64,000 bases of DNA from Helicobacter sp. 11S03491-1 (GTDB lineage Bacteria > Campylobacterota > Campylobacteria > Campylobacterales > Helicobacteraceae). Of the stretch, positions 8,183 through 20,225 are shown one piece after another. The DNA lies in the NCBI RefSeq assembly GCF_002272835.1, contig NZ_MLAO01000003.1:124001-188000 (forward strand). The letters run 5' to 3'. The position numbers and the translations under genes are program-made. The notes beneath the pieces were generated by a model. It was given only the letters and a program-made list of their open reading frames with translations. It had not been told where the DNA came from and did no database searches. The number at the start of each line of letters is the position of its first letter. Position 1 is the stretch's first letter.

Positions 8183-10348
8183 TTAAAATTTATAAGAAAT
8201 TTCAAATCTTCCATCAAAGCCCGGTTGCGCAAGTGCTTTTCTAACCTGGTTAATAGAATCACTAGCTTTACCATCAGCTTCTACTTTTAAAGGAGAGGTT
8301 TGATCAATATAAAATTTATTAAAAAGGTTATTGAGTGCGATTGAGAAAGTTAAACCTTTAATTTTGGTTGGAGTATAATTGATAAAGATATTATGCACAC
8401 CATAACCGGCTTTATGAACATGACTAAAATCTTCATTATAAATATCATAACCATCATAACTCAAATCTTGCACAAATCGACTTAACCATTGCAAATCAAG
8501 ACCAATGGAAGTAAAATTATATTCCAATTTCAAAATATAATTGTTCCCTGTTGTTGCTCCAAGTTCATAAGTATCTGAAATCAATCTGCCTCTTACGGTA
8601 GGATAACTTCTGGAGAATCCTACAGATGCTAAAAAATTCCCATAATTAAAAGTCGCTCCAAGTTCATAACCATAAATATTGATTTTATCTTTCATATTTT
8701 CTCGCAATCCTCTATCGGTTATTTCTTCAGAAGTATTGGCTGTTTCATGCACAACTCCATAACTATTGATAAAATCTGCGATAACTTGATAAAACACAGC
8801 CCCACGTAAGCTGAAATATTCTGATGTCCAATCTGCATCAAATTCTACATTTTGACCTTTTTCAGATTTTAGATGTTTATCAATCTTTACATCTGAATCA
8901 AGAAGTAAAGCATCTCCGGGAAGTGCTCCACGTGTTACATAAGCATAAGAAAGTTTCAAATCCACAGTCTGAACCGGGTTGTAGAGAATAGCCACACTTG
9001 GGCTAAAGCCTTGTGTAGTATGGCGTTGCCAATTTTTATCATCATAAACATAAACATCATATCTTGTCCCTGCCCCTATAGTCAAAGATTTTAAAAATGA
9101 ATAATTTGCTTGAACATAGCCACCAACAATATTGCTAACTTCTTTTCCTCTTCCTAAAGCCTCATTAATTTCTTTTTGATCTTTATCCATTACAGTCATA
9201 TTTTGAAAATTAAGTCCATAATCAAGAGTATTGCTATAATTAGTTGCAATGGGATGGGTTATTTTTAAATCTACCCCGGAATTGTTCAAAAAGATATTTC
9301 TTGGCGTACTTCCTTCAGGATCAGCTTCTGAAAGTGATTTTCCATCAAGGGCTTTGGCAGTCATAGGATTAAATAAAGGTGTGAGATGAATATTTCGGAT
9401 ACTTCCATAGGCATCAAGCTTAACTTTAGGACTCCCAAAGTTTTCTCCACCTTTATGATCATATTCTAAAACAATATTATTATTACTATCTACATGGTGA
9501 AACAACTCTTGGGCAAAATTCACTCCATCCTCTTGGGATGCAGCAGAAGGGTTGGTAACATTAGCCCGAAAAGGTCTTGTTGCATTATCACGGGTTAAAT
9601 TATAAGTAAAAGCTAATTTGTCTTTTTCATTAATATAGGCATTTGCCTTGACTAAGACGTTATTTTGTTGAGAATTTGATCCTAATACTTTATCTTCTTC
9701 TGTAGGATGGAAAAGATTTTTAAAAGTATGTTCTCCATTTCGATAATAAAAAATATTTTGGTGAACATAATAAACCAAAGCATCAAAATGCTTGCCAATC
9801 CTACCATAAACACTTGCATTTTCACGAAGACCAAAGTTTGTATAAAATGAACTTTTAAAATAAGCACCAAATTTTTGCCCTTTTTCTAACAAATCAGAAG
9901 CATCTTTTGTTGTCATGGATATTGCTCCTGCTATAGCTCCCGGGCCGGCTGAGGCATTCGCTGCTCCTTTTGTAATTTCAACTTCTTTTAACATACCCGG
10001 ATCAATAACTGTGTTACCTTGATGGTGAAAAGCATTTCCATTTTGGGCTGCTCCATCAATAGTAACACGCAATAATCTGTCTTCAATACCTCTAACATAG
10101 ATCTTTTGTGCCATCATTCCCCCGCCACCTACATTCACATCAGGTTGTGTAGCAAACACATCTGACATACTATTTGCTTGTCTTTCTGACAAATCTTTAC
10201 TATTAATAAAATCTTTATTATTAAACTGAAATTCTTTATCCCCTGTTGTTGTTACTTTATCCAATGTATAATCTTGCATATCATCTGCAAATAGATTCAC
10301 GCACAAAACTAAAGATATACTCGCAATAAAACCTGTCTTTTGAAACAT
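8183..10348 (-). CDS. frpB4: TonB-dependent outer membrane receptor, FrpB4-like (nickel uptake)
   Basis: A 721-residue outer membrane receptor powered by TonB. Residues 1-21 form a signal peptide ending LCVNLFA. A TonB-box-like stretch, YTLDKVTTTGD, follows. The plug domain (about residues 40-150) includes KIYVRGIEDRLLRVTIDGA, and the remainder is the beta-barrel, ending in an aromatic residue (ISYKF) as outer membrane proteins do. It follows plsY and folB, the same neighbours as the H. pylori frpB4 receptor used for nickel uptake. That context, plus a NikR-type site upstream, supports nickel over haem or siderophore. The family call is firm; the substrate is inferred. Confidence 0.82.
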   Translation of the reverse strand: MFQKTGFIASISLVLCVNLFADDMQDYTLDKVTTTGDKEFQFNNKDFINSKDLSERQANSMSDVFATQPDVNVGGGGMMAQKIYVRGIEDRLLRVTIDGAAQNGNAFHHQGNTVIDPGMLKEVEITKGAANASAGPGAIAGAISMTTKDASDLLEKGQKFGAYFKSSFYTNFGLRENASVYGRIGKHFDALVYYVHQNIFYYRNGEHTFKNLFHPTEEDKVLGSNSQQNNVLVKANAYINEKDKLAFTYNLTRDNATRPFRANVTNPSAASQEDGVNFAQELFHHVDSNNNIVLEYDHKGGENFGSPKVKLDAYGSIRNIHLTPLFNPMTAKALDGKSLSEADPEGSTPRNIFLNNSGVDLKITHPIATNYSNTLDYGLNFQNMTVMDKDQKEINEALGRGKEVSNIVGGYVQANYSFLKSLTIGAGTRYDVYVYDDKNWQRHTTQGFSPSVAILYNPVQTVDLKLSYAYVTRGALPGDALLLDSDVKIDKHLKSEKGQNVEFDADWTSEYFSLRGAVFYQVIADFINSYGVVHETANTSEEITDRGLRENMKDKINIYGYELGATFNYGNFLASVGFSRSYPTVRGRLISDTYELGATTGNNYILKLEYNFTSIGLDLQWLSRFVQDLSYDGYDIYNEDFSHVHKAGYGVHNIFINYTPTKIKGLTFSIALNNLFNKFYIDQTSPLKVEADGKASDSINQVRKALAQPGFDGRFEISYKF

Positions 10349-10365
10349 TTTAATCCTTCTTTTGA

Positions 10366-10390
10366 TATTATTTTTTGACGTTTAATCATA
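10366..10390. promoter_or_regulatory. Candidate NikR operator upstream of the TonB receptor
   Basis: TATTATT-N11-AATCATA matches the H. pylori NikR consensus TATWATT-N11-AATWATA at 13 of 14 positions. It ends 18 bases upstream of the receptor start codon. It overlaps by three bases a perfect 14-bp palindrome, ATAATAGCTATTAT (10388-10401), which resembles a Fur-type half-site arrangement. Nickel-dependent repression is therefore likely, and iron control is possible. Confidence 0.55.
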
Positions 10391-10401
10391 ATAGCTATTA
10401 T
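10388..10401. promoter_or_regulatory. 14-bp perfect palindrome (possible Fur site)
   Basis: ATAATAGCTATTAT is its own reverse complement and sits 40-53 bases before the TonB receptor start, where a repressor would cover the promoter. AT-rich dyads of this kind are bound by Fur in many bacteria. It may alternatively be the second site for NikR. Confidence 0.45.
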
Positions 10402-10424
10402 CATAATAATTGCTAAAAATAAGC

Positions 10425-10757
10425 TTAAAAAGAATGATTTATTTCGACTCCAACAGTGCAATCAGGAGTGATTTTTAGTTTTTTTAAAGACAATTTTATA
10501 GATTGAATTGATTGAAAATGATCTTTCAATTTTTCTATAATATCCAATAATGCTTCTTCTAAAAGTTGGTATTGATTGTTTTCCAAAAGTTTTTTAATAC
10601 AATCTTTTATCTTTATATAATCAACAAAATTAGAATGTGTATATTCATAAGTGATTTTACCCTCAAGAAGAATTTCTTGGGGAATGAGTCTTTCAGATTC
10701 TAATATTCCTATGATGATTTTGAGTTTTAAATCCTGAATAATCAATGTAAATTGCAT
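10425..10757 (-). CDS. folB: Dihydroneopterin aldolase-like protein
   Basis: A 110-residue protein with the T-fold outline of FolB: IQDLKLKIIIGILESERLIPQ at the N-terminus matches the conserved start of the family, and LLEEALLDIIEKL carries the expected Glu. The enzyme cleaves dihydroneopterin to the pterin precursor of folate. It lies three bases after plsY in the same orientation and before the TonB receptor, as in H. pylori. Length and N-terminus fit, but FolB proteins diverge, so the activity is likely, not certain. Confidence 0.75.
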   Translation of the reverse strand: MQFTLIIQDLKLKIIIGILESERLIPQEILLEGKITYEYTHSNFVDYIKIKDCIKKLLENNQYQLLEEALLDIIEKLKDHFQSIQSIKLSLKKLKITPDCTVGVEINHSF

Positions 10758-10760
10758 AAG

Positions 10761-11435
10761 TTAAAGAACCTTTTTTTCTTCACCTTTAAATAAACGCATT
10801 ATGTTTGGGATATGAGTATATAAAATAATAATTCCAATGATTACTACAGGTGTGTGTGTGCCAATTTGAGCAATAATTGAAATTGAAGGGGGTAGGGGAA
10901 TTATATAAGGGATCACAAAAGTAAATCCAACCCCACTCAAAACACCCAACAATGAAGAAAGTGAGGAAACTTTTAATACTTTGCCTATGATTCCCCAAAC
11001 AATAAGTCCTAAAATACCTTCCATAGGCATCAATAATATTACAGAACCAATTGCTGTAGATACACCTTTTCCACCTGTAAAATTTAAATAAGGGCTATAA
11101 CAATGTCCTAAAATAGACATAATAGCAATCATCCATTGTGTTTCATAGCTAAGTCCAAAAAGTTTTGCAAAAAGGATAACAATAAGCCCTTTGATCGCAT
11201 CTAGGAGAATAGTTAAAAATGAGAATATTTTGGCTTTTTTTACATCATTATCTTTAATGGCACGATAAACATTTGTTGCTCCAATACTCCCTGAACCAAT
11301 CTTTCGAATATCAATTTTATAAAAAATTTTAACTAAAAGAAGTCCAAAAGGGATACCCCCTACTAAATAAGCTAAAATATAAAAAATAACATTGATATTC
11401 GTAACAATTTCTAAAAAAATATTTGGTCCTTCCAC
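10761..11435 (-). CDS. plsY: Glycerol-3-phosphate acyltransferase PlsY
   Basis: Inner membrane enzyme that transfers an acyl group from acyl-phosphate to glycerol 3-phosphate, the first step of phospholipid synthesis. At 224 residues it has several hydrophobic segments. The three family motifs are visible: GSGSIGATNVYRA near residue 45, SPYLNFTGGKGVSTAIG near 113, and a late HIPNIMRL. It follows gyrB by 23 bases and precedes folB by three, so it probably belongs to the dnaN-gyrB transcription unit. Confidence 0.95.
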   Translation of the reverse strand: MEGPNIFLEIVTNINVIFYILAYLVGGIPFGLLLVKIFYKIDIRKIGSGSIGATNVYRAIKDNDVKKAKIFSFLTILLDAIKGLIVILFAKLFGLSYETQWMIAIMSILGHCYSPYLNFTGGKGVSTAIGSVILLMPMEGILGLIVWGIIGKVLKVSSLSSLLGVLSGVGFTFVIPYIIPLPPSISIIAQIGTHTPVVIIGIIILYTHIPNIMRLFKGEEKKVL

Positions 11436-11458
11436 CTTATTCCTTTGTTTTAAATTTT

Positions 11459-14867
<3,409 letters not shown>

Positions 14868-14912
14868 TTGTTTTCCTTTATTTTAATAAATTTAGTAACA
14901 TATAGTAAGTTT

Positions 14913-15002
14913 AAGTGAAATAGTGAAAACTATACCAAAAAGCTTATAATTAAGGAATTTTTGGTGTGAAAAATTTTGATTTTGTTTTCACATTTATTCA
15001 CA
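14913..15002. promoter_or_regulatory. Cluster of DnaA-box-like sites upstream of dnaN
   Basis: Five 9-mers share the TTCAC core: ATTTCACTT (minus, 14913-14921), GTTTTCACT (minus, 14922-14930), TTTTTCACA (minus, 14965-14973), TTTTCACAT (plus, 14985-14993) and TTATTCACA (plus, 14994-15002). The last fits the Helicobacter DnaA box closely (YYATTCACN type). The stretch between is AT-rich. It may be half of a split origin, or a DnaA-controlled dnaN promoter. Confidence 0.5.
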
Positions 15003-15048
15003 TCTATGTAATACTTAATATTGTATCTAAAAATAGTTGTATATGTTA

Positions 15049-15519
15049 TTAATATCTTTCTAAGGCTACAACACCGCTTCGAATTATTTCTTTAGGGTTG
15101 AATCTTTTGATTGCTTTTAAAAAACTTGTGATGCGGTAGGGTTTATCTGTTATGGCTACGATAATATATTTTTCGTTAGCATTAGCTACATGACCGCTAT
15201 AAGCTCTACATAGTACTTCAATACTCGCGATATCTTCTTCAATGGGGATTTTTATGAGTGCCATTTCTTTTTCTAAAAAATCTTCATTTTCTGTTACTGT
15301 TAAGACCGGGATTAATTTATGAAGTTGTTTAATGATTTGTTCTAATATTTTTGCATCCCCGTTAGTAACTATTGTTATGCGAGATAAGTCAGTTTCAGGG
15401 ATAGGGGCTACTGTGAGTGATTCAATATTATAACCTCTTCCTGCAAAAAGCCCTGATATTCTTGATAAAACTCCATGTTCATTAATTACGGTTACAGAGA
15501 TTATTCTTCGCTTTTCCAT
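15049..15519 (-). CDS. ilvH: Acetolactate synthase small (regulatory) subunit
   Basis: Regulatory subunit for valine feedback on acetolactate synthase. At 156 residues it has the N-terminal ACT domain: ISVTVINEHGVLSRISGLFAGRGYN contains the Gly and Asn residues of the effector site, and SLTVAPI follows. The C-terminal domain ends VVALERY. It lies nine bases after the large-subunit gene, in the same operon. Together with ilvC at 31.4 kb it gives branched-chain amino acid synthesis. Confidence 0.95.
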   Translation of the reverse strand: MEKRRIISVTVINEHGVLSRISGLFAGRGYNIESLTVAPIPETDLSRITIVTNGDAKILEQIIKQLHKLIPVLTVTENEDFLEKEMALIKIPIEEDIASIEVLCRAYSGHVANANEKYIIVAITDKPYRITSFLKAIKRFNPKEIIRSGVVALERY

Positions 15520-15528
15520 TTTTATTCC

Positions 15529-17226
15529 TTATTCTAATATCATTTTATTTAATGGAGCGCCACCCGGAACCATTGGAAGAACATGTTCCATTCTATCGAT
15601 AACAACATCAAGCATACATGGGATATTTGAATGGATGGCATCTTTGAGGGCTTCTTCAAACTCTTCTTTTGTTTCTATGCGATAACCTTTTCCTCCAAAA
15701 GCTTCTGTAAGTTTGACAAAATCAGGTTGTAAGGATAAATCTGTATGAGAAAATCTATTTTCATAGAAGAAACTTTGCCATTGCCTTACCATTCCTAAAT
15801 AATTATTATTTAATATTACATTAATAACGGGAATTTTTTGCTCTACACAAGTCATTAATTCTTGGATATTCATCAAAATAGATCCATCACCTGTAATATT
15901 GATTACAATTTTATTTTCTTTGGCAAGTTTGGCTCCCATGCCTGCCGGCAGACCAAATCCCATCGTCCCTAATCCCCCGCTTGTAATAAATTGTCTGGGA
16001 AAGTTAAAGGGATAAAATTGTGCTGCCCACATCTGATGCTGCCCTACATCTGTGACAACAAGTGCTTTATCTTTTAGAATTTCACCAATTTTGCTAATTA
16101 CCCATTGAGGTTTGAGAATTTCTGAGGAATCATTGTATTTGAGGGGATGAGTAGTTTTATATTTAGTAAGCAAATCTCTCCATTCTTTGATAATATTTTT
16201 ATCATAACCCCCACTTTCTTCAATGAAATGTAAAATATCTTTACAAACATTTTTTAGATCACCAACTATAGGAAAATTTACATCGATTATTTTACCAATT
16301 GAACTGGGATCAATATCAATATGAACGATTTTGGCATATTTAGCAAATTCACTTACTTTTCCGGTAACCCGATCATCAAATCTTGCTCCAAGAGAGATTA
16401 ATAAATCGCATTCATACATTGCCATATTAGCTGCATAAGTTCCATGCATACCAACCATTCCAAGCAAACAAGGATGATTATCAGGAATAATTCCTCTTGC
16501 CATGAGAGTTTCTAATGCAGGGATTTGAGTCTTTTCTATGAGTTGTTGGATAATATTGCTTGCATTAGAAATTATTGCCCCTCCACCGATATAAAATAAA
16601 GGTTTTTTAGCTATTTTGAGTGCTTCTACAACTTTTTTTATTTGTCTTGAATTACCCTTTGTGGTTGGTTTGTAAGTTCTGAGTGAAACTTCTTGGGGAT
16701 AATCAAATTCTCCATAAGTGGCACTAATATCTTTAGGTAAATCTACAAGCACAGGACCGGGTCTCCCACTTTTGGCAATATAAAAAGCCTCTTTTAAAAT
16801 TCTGGGTAATTCTTGAATATTTTTAACCAAAAAATTATGTTTCGTGCAAGGACGGGATATACCTACGGCATCAATTTCTTGAAAGGCATCTGTGCCAATT
16901 TGACTGATGGGGACTTGACCGCTAATAATTACTAAAGGAATGGAATCTGTATAAGCTGTTGCAATTCCTGTTACCGCATTTGTAAAACCCGGACCTGAAG
17001 TAATAATAGCCACACCTACTTCTCCACTCGCTCTTGCGTAACCATCAGCAGCATGCACTGCTCCTTGTTCATGGCGTGTTAGAATATGTCTAAAATAATT
17101 TTGTTTAAAAATTTCATCATAGACATTTAAAACTGCTCCTCCGGGATATCCAAAAATAACTTTTATACCTTCTAATCTTAAAGCTTCTATAAGCATTTCA
17201 GAACCGTTTAATCGTTTGGTTGGCAT
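15529..17226 (-). CDS. ilvB: Acetolactate synthase large (catalytic) subunit
   Basis: Thiamine-diphosphate enzyme that condenses pyruvate to acetolactate, the first committed step to valine and leucine, and the matching step to isoleucine. It has 565 residues. GYPGGAVLNVYDE near residue 26, followed by RHEQGAVHAADGYAR with the catalytic Glu, marks the cofactor-activating domain. GDGSILMNIQEL near residue 437 is the diphosphate and magnesium motif, and the FAD-binding middle domain has GRPGPVLVDLPKD. It is the first gene of the ilvBH operon. Confidence 0.97.
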   Translation of the reverse strand: MPTKRLNGSEMLIEALRLEGIKVIFGYPGGAVLNVYDEIFKQNYFRHILTRHEQGAVHAADGYARASGEVGVAIITSGPGFTNAVTGIATAYTDSIPLVIISGQVPISQIGTDAFQEIDAVGISRPCTKHNFLVKNIQELPRILKEAFYIAKSGRPGPVLVDLPKDISATYGEFDYPQEVSLRTYKPTTKGNSRQIKKVVEALKIAKKPLFYIGGGAIISNASNIIQQLIEKTQIPALETLMARGIIPDNHPCLLGMVGMHGTYAANMAMYECDLLISLGARFDDRVTGKVSEFAKYAKIVHIDIDPSSIGKIIDVNFPIVGDLKNVCKDILHFIEESGGYDKNIIKEWRDLLTKYKTTHPLKYNDSSEILKPQWVISKIGEILKDKALVVTDVGQHQMWAAQFYPFNFPRQFITSGGLGTMGFGLPAGMGAKLAKENKIVINITGDGSILMNIQELMTCVEQKIPVINVILNNNYLGMVRQWQSFFYENRFSHTDLSLQPDFVKLTEAFGGKGYRIETKEEFEEALKDAIHSNIPCMLDVVIDRMEHVLPMVPGGAPLNKMILE

Positions 17227-17253
17227 AAAAACTCCTAAAATCGTTAATTCTTT

Positions 17254-17259
17254 ATTATA
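17254..17259 (-). promoter_or_regulatory. -10 element for ilvBH
   Basis: TATAAT on the minus strand, 28 bases before the ilvB start codon, in the 86-base spacer shared with pdxJ. No clear -35 is present. I saw no leader peptide rich in Leu, Val or Ile, so attenuation by that route is unlikely. Confidence 0.55.
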
Positions 17260-17282
17260 ATATGTTTTAAACTCAAAAAAAC

Positions 17283-17288
17283 TATAAT
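17283..17288 (+). promoter_or_regulatory. -10 element for pdxJ
   Basis: TATAAT lies 25 bases before the pdxJ start codon, followed by T-rich sequence and a strong ribosome site, TGGAGG. It is back to back with the ilvBH promoter. Confidence 0.55.
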
Positions 17289-17312
17289 TTTATTTTTTTA
17301 TGGAGGTAATTT

Positions 17313-18086
17313 ATGAATTTGGGATTAAATATTGATCATATTGCTACACTTAGAGAAGCTAGAAAAATTAACGATCCGGATCCGCTAGAGGCAGTCTTTA
17401 TCGCCAAGAATGTCGGTGTGGATCAAATTACTATCCATTTAAGGGAAGATAGACGCCATATTCATGATAGTGATGTAGAAAGAATTATCCAATCAAGTTT
17501 TTTGCCTATTAATGTAGAGTGTGCCTGTGATGATGGGATTGTGGAATTTTTATGCAAGCAAAAGCCCTATAAAATTACTCTTGTTCCTGAAAAAAGGGAA
17601 GAAATTACTACAGAAGGAGGATTGGATATCAATCACTCAAATCTTAAAAATATCATTCATGAGTTTCAAAAAAATCAAATTAAAGCAGTTGTTTTTATAG
17701 ATCCTGATAAATCTATAACACTTGCCTCTAAAGAATTGGGTGTAGATGGAGTAGAATTTCATACAGGCAAATACGCAAATTTGGATTTGATGCTTCATTC
17801 TAATCTCTCAAGAACAAAAAATACAATTCTTGCCTATGATTTCGATAGAAAAGATTTGGAAAATAAGCTTAAAGAATCGCTTCAAGAGATTAATGATTGT
17901 GCTTCTTTAGCAACCGGACTTTCTTTAGGTGTTTTTGCCGGACATGGGCTTAATTATCGTAATGTAGGAGCTATTGCAAAAATTCATTCTATTAGTGAAT
18001 TGAATATCGGACAAAGCATTATTGCAAGATCTATTTTTGTAGGGCTTCAAAAAGCCATTGAAGATATGATAAAGCTTATTAAATGA
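17313..18086 (+). CDS. pdxJ: Pyridoxine 5'-phosphate synthase
   Basis: Final ring-forming enzyme of the DXP-dependent vitamin B6 route; it joins 1-deoxyxylulose 5-phosphate with the amino-acetone phosphate made by PdxA. It has 257 residues. The conserved start LGLNIDHIATLREAR, the EDRRHIHD segment near residue 51 and GLSLGVFAGHGLNY near residue 203 fit the TIM-barrel family. Its stop overlaps the pdxA start by four bases, so substrate producer and consumer are made together. Confidence 0.97.
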   Translation: MNLGLNIDHIATLREARKINDPDPLEAVFIAKNVGVDQITIHLREDRRHIHDSDVERIIQSSFLPINVECACDDGIVEFLCKQKPYKITLVPEKREEITTEGGLDINHSNLKNIIHEFQKNQIKAVVFIDPDKSITLASKELGVDGVEFHTGKYANLDLMLHSNLSRTKNTILAYDFDRKDLENKLKESLQEINDCASLATGLSLGVFAGHGLNYRNVGAIAKIHSISELNIGQSIIARSIFVGLQKAIEDMIKLIK

Positions 18087-19006
18087 AAAAAATTGCGATT
18101 TCTATTGGAGATATTAATGGTGTTGGACCTCATATTGCTTTATTAGAACACAATAACATTGTAAATATTTGTCATCCTATTTATTGTGTGCATCAAGAAA
18201 TTCTTCAAAATGCTTGTGAAATTTTGCATATTGATTTACCAAAAAATATGGAATTTTCCCCGCCATCTGCTCGTGTTATTCCGATTTCTCCGGGAAAATT
18301 AGAAGCAAAAAGTGGTCAATATAGTTATGCAAGCTTTTTAGAAGCCTGCAGTCTTGCTCAAACAAAACAAGTCCATAGTATTTGCACTCTTCCTATCCAT
18401 AAAAAAGCATGGCATTTAGCTAATATTGTAGAAGTAGGGCATACGGATGTTCTTTCTAAATTATTTAAGAAAAAAGCTATCATGATGTTAGGATGTAAAG
18501 AAATGTTTATTGCGTTATTCAGTGATCATATTCCCTTAAAAGATGTGAGTGCAAAAATATCATTCAGAGAACTTACTGATTTTCTTGTACAACTTTATAA
18601 ATGTGTAAAAATGAATAAAACCCTTGTTTTAGGAGTCAATCCTCATTGTGGCGATGATGGGGTCATGGGTAGCGAGGATAGTATTATTGATAATGCTATA
18701 AAATTGGCCAATGAAATAATTGCAAAAGAGGTTTTTGTAGGTCCATTTCCTCCGGATACTGCATTTAGTCCTAAAAATAGGGAAAAATATCATTTTTTTG
18801 TCAGTATGTATCATGATGTTGGTTTGGCAGTGCTTAAGGCATTATATTTTTATGAGAGTATAAATGTAACTTTAAATATTCCGATATTAAGAACATCTGT
18901 AGATCATGGAGTGGCTTATGATATAGCCTATAAAAATCGTCCAAATACTCAAAGCTATCTTAATGCAATCAGTATGGGCGTACAACATGGGATATTTAAT
19001 GAATAA
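18083..19006 (+). CDS. pdxA: 4-Hydroxythreonine-4-phosphate dehydrogenase
   Basis: NAD-dependent dehydrogenase that supplies the PdxJ substrate in vitamin B6 synthesis. The protein has 307 residues with the family motifs ISIGDINGVGPHIAL at the start and VGHTDVLSKLF near residue 120. The zinc-site His residues fall in SDHIPLKDVSAKIS, YHDVGLAVLKAL and VDHGVAYDIA. It overlaps pdxJ by four bases and the next gene by eight. Confidence 0.96.
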   Translation: MKKIAISIGDINGVGPHIALLEHNNIVNICHPIYCVHQEILQNACEILHIDLPKNMEFSPPSARVIPISPGKLEAKSGQYSYASFLEACSLAQTKQVHSICTLPIHKKAWHLANIVEVGHTDVLSKLFKKKAIMMLGCKEMFIALFSDHIPLKDVSAKISFRELTDFLVQLYKCVKMNKTLVLGVNPHCGDDGVMGSEDSIIDNAIKLANEIIAKEVFVGPFPPDTAFSPKNREKYHFFVSMYHDVGLAVLKALYFYESINVTLNIPILRTSVDHGVAYDIAYKNRPNTQSYLNAISMGVQHGIFNE

Positions 19007-19628
19007 GAATCAATTAAAAATTTTAGAAACAAAACTTGATGAACAAAAAGCCTATATACAAGAACTTGAAAGTCGTTTAAATACAAAAAGTTCTGAAATT
19101 ATTGACACTAAAAATATTCTTAATAAGACTCATGAACAAATCAAAGAACTTAATGATCAACTCAATCATCTTTTAGATTTTGTCCTTATGCTCGAAGAAG
19201 AAAAATTGCATGACAAAACTTATGGGGTATTAAATTTGCAAGATTATATGCAGTCCATTTTGATTGCAGAGGACAAAAACTTATTGTTTGGATTAAATAT
19301 TGATAAAAAATTTATAAGAAATAGAAGCATTGCTACTATCAAATATTATCTTTACACATTTGATTGTTTTATCCAAGAAGAATATGAGTTACAAAATTTG
19401 AGAATTTCTCAGAAAAAGGATTTTATAATCGTAATGGATGCCTTGAATGCTTATATTAAACTATCCTTTAAAAATAAAAAAATAGCCATCAAAGGCATTA
19501 TTGAAACTTTGCCCTCACAAAGTCTTTTCCCTAAAAGTTCTCAAAATTTGAGGATAAAGTTTTATGGCAATCAAAGTATTGAAGAAGAAGTCAAAGCTTT
19601 TATCAATCTTTATAGTCAAAAAGATTGA
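18999..19628 (+). CDS. Hypothetical coiled-coil protein
   Basis: An open frame of about 209 residues in the pdx unit, overlapping the pdxA 3' end by eight bases. The first 65 residues are heptad-rich (KILETKLDEQKAYIQELESRL and on), predicting a coiled coil. The rest is a mixed alpha/beta domain without motifs I can name. The frame is open further upstream inside pdxA, but the ATG at 18999 fits the overlap best. It may be a Helicobacter-specific protein; its link to B6 synthesis is only positional. Confidence 0.7.
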   Translation: MNKNQLKILETKLDEQKAYIQELESRLNTKSSEIIDTKNILNKTHEQIKELNDQLNHLLDFVLMLEEEKLHDKTYGVLNLQDYMQSILIAEDKNLLFGLNIDKKFIRNRSIATIKYYLYTFDCFIQEEYELQNLRISQKKDFIIVMDALNAYIKLSFKNKKIAIKGIIETLPSQSLFPKSSQNLRIKFYGNQSIEEEVKAFINLYSQKD

Positions 19629-19629
19629 T

Positions 19630-20082
19630 TTATTTATTTAATCTTGCTTTTCTTCTTTCAAGGGCTTTTTGGTATCTTTGCTTTTCTAGAGGGGTTTGTG
19701 GTTCTAATTGCGGCATGGGCACTGTTTTACCATTTTCAACAGCTACCATTGTGAAATAACAACTATTACAATGTGTAACATATTTATCTTTAATATTTTC
19801 GCTAATGACTTTAATCCCGACTTCACAACTGGTTCTCCCCGTATAATTTATTGATGCTAAAAAAGTAATGAATGAACCAATTGGGATAGGGTGTTTAAAA
19901 ATCACACTCTCTACACTCAAGGTTACCACACCTACACCACAATATCTGGTAGCACAAGCATAGGCGACCTGATCAAGCATTTTAAGCAACTCTCCCCCAT
20001 GCATGACGCCGTTGAAATTTGACATACTTGGTGTTACGAGAACTGACATGGTAAGAGATTTGGTATCAAATATATATTCCAT
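19630..20082 (-). CDS. Acyl-CoA thioesterase, hotdog fold
   Basis: Predicted cytoplasmic thioesterase of 150 residues that releases fatty acids from acyl-CoA. The hotdog helix NFNGVMHGGELLKMLDQVAYA near residues 19-39 carries the Asn and Asp typical of the YciA/BFIT group, and a Lys/Arg-rich tail ends the protein. It converges on the coiled-coil gene with one base between the stops. Substrate length cannot be judged. Confidence 0.88.
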   Translation of the reverse strand: MEYIFDTKSLTMSVLVTPSMSNFNGVMHGGELLKMLDQVAYACATRYCGVGVVTLSVESVIFKHPIPIGSFITFLASINYTGRTSCEVGIKVISENIKDKYVTHCNSCYFTMVAVENGKTVPMPQLEPQTPLEKQRYQKALERRKARLNK

Positions 20083-20189
20083 AATATATTCCTTATTTTT
20101 ATCAAAATTTTGAAAATTATAACTAACTATATTTTTGCTTAAGCAAATACAACATCTTAGATCCGTCTTTGTTAAAATAATAAATTAGC

Positions 20190-20195
20190 TATAAT
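20190..20195 (+). promoter_or_regulatory. -10 element for galE
   Basis: TATAAT ends 30 bases before the galE ATG. The ribosome site TTTGGAG follows at the usual distance. Confidence 0.55.
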
Positions 20196-20225
20196 TTTGA
20201 TACTTGCAATTTTGGAGTAATCATA

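Noticed and set aside
8102-8290. Plus-strand open frame of 62 codons at the 3' end of the TonB receptor gene
   Set aside because: It overlaps the receptor's coding end on the other strand and has no ribosome site.
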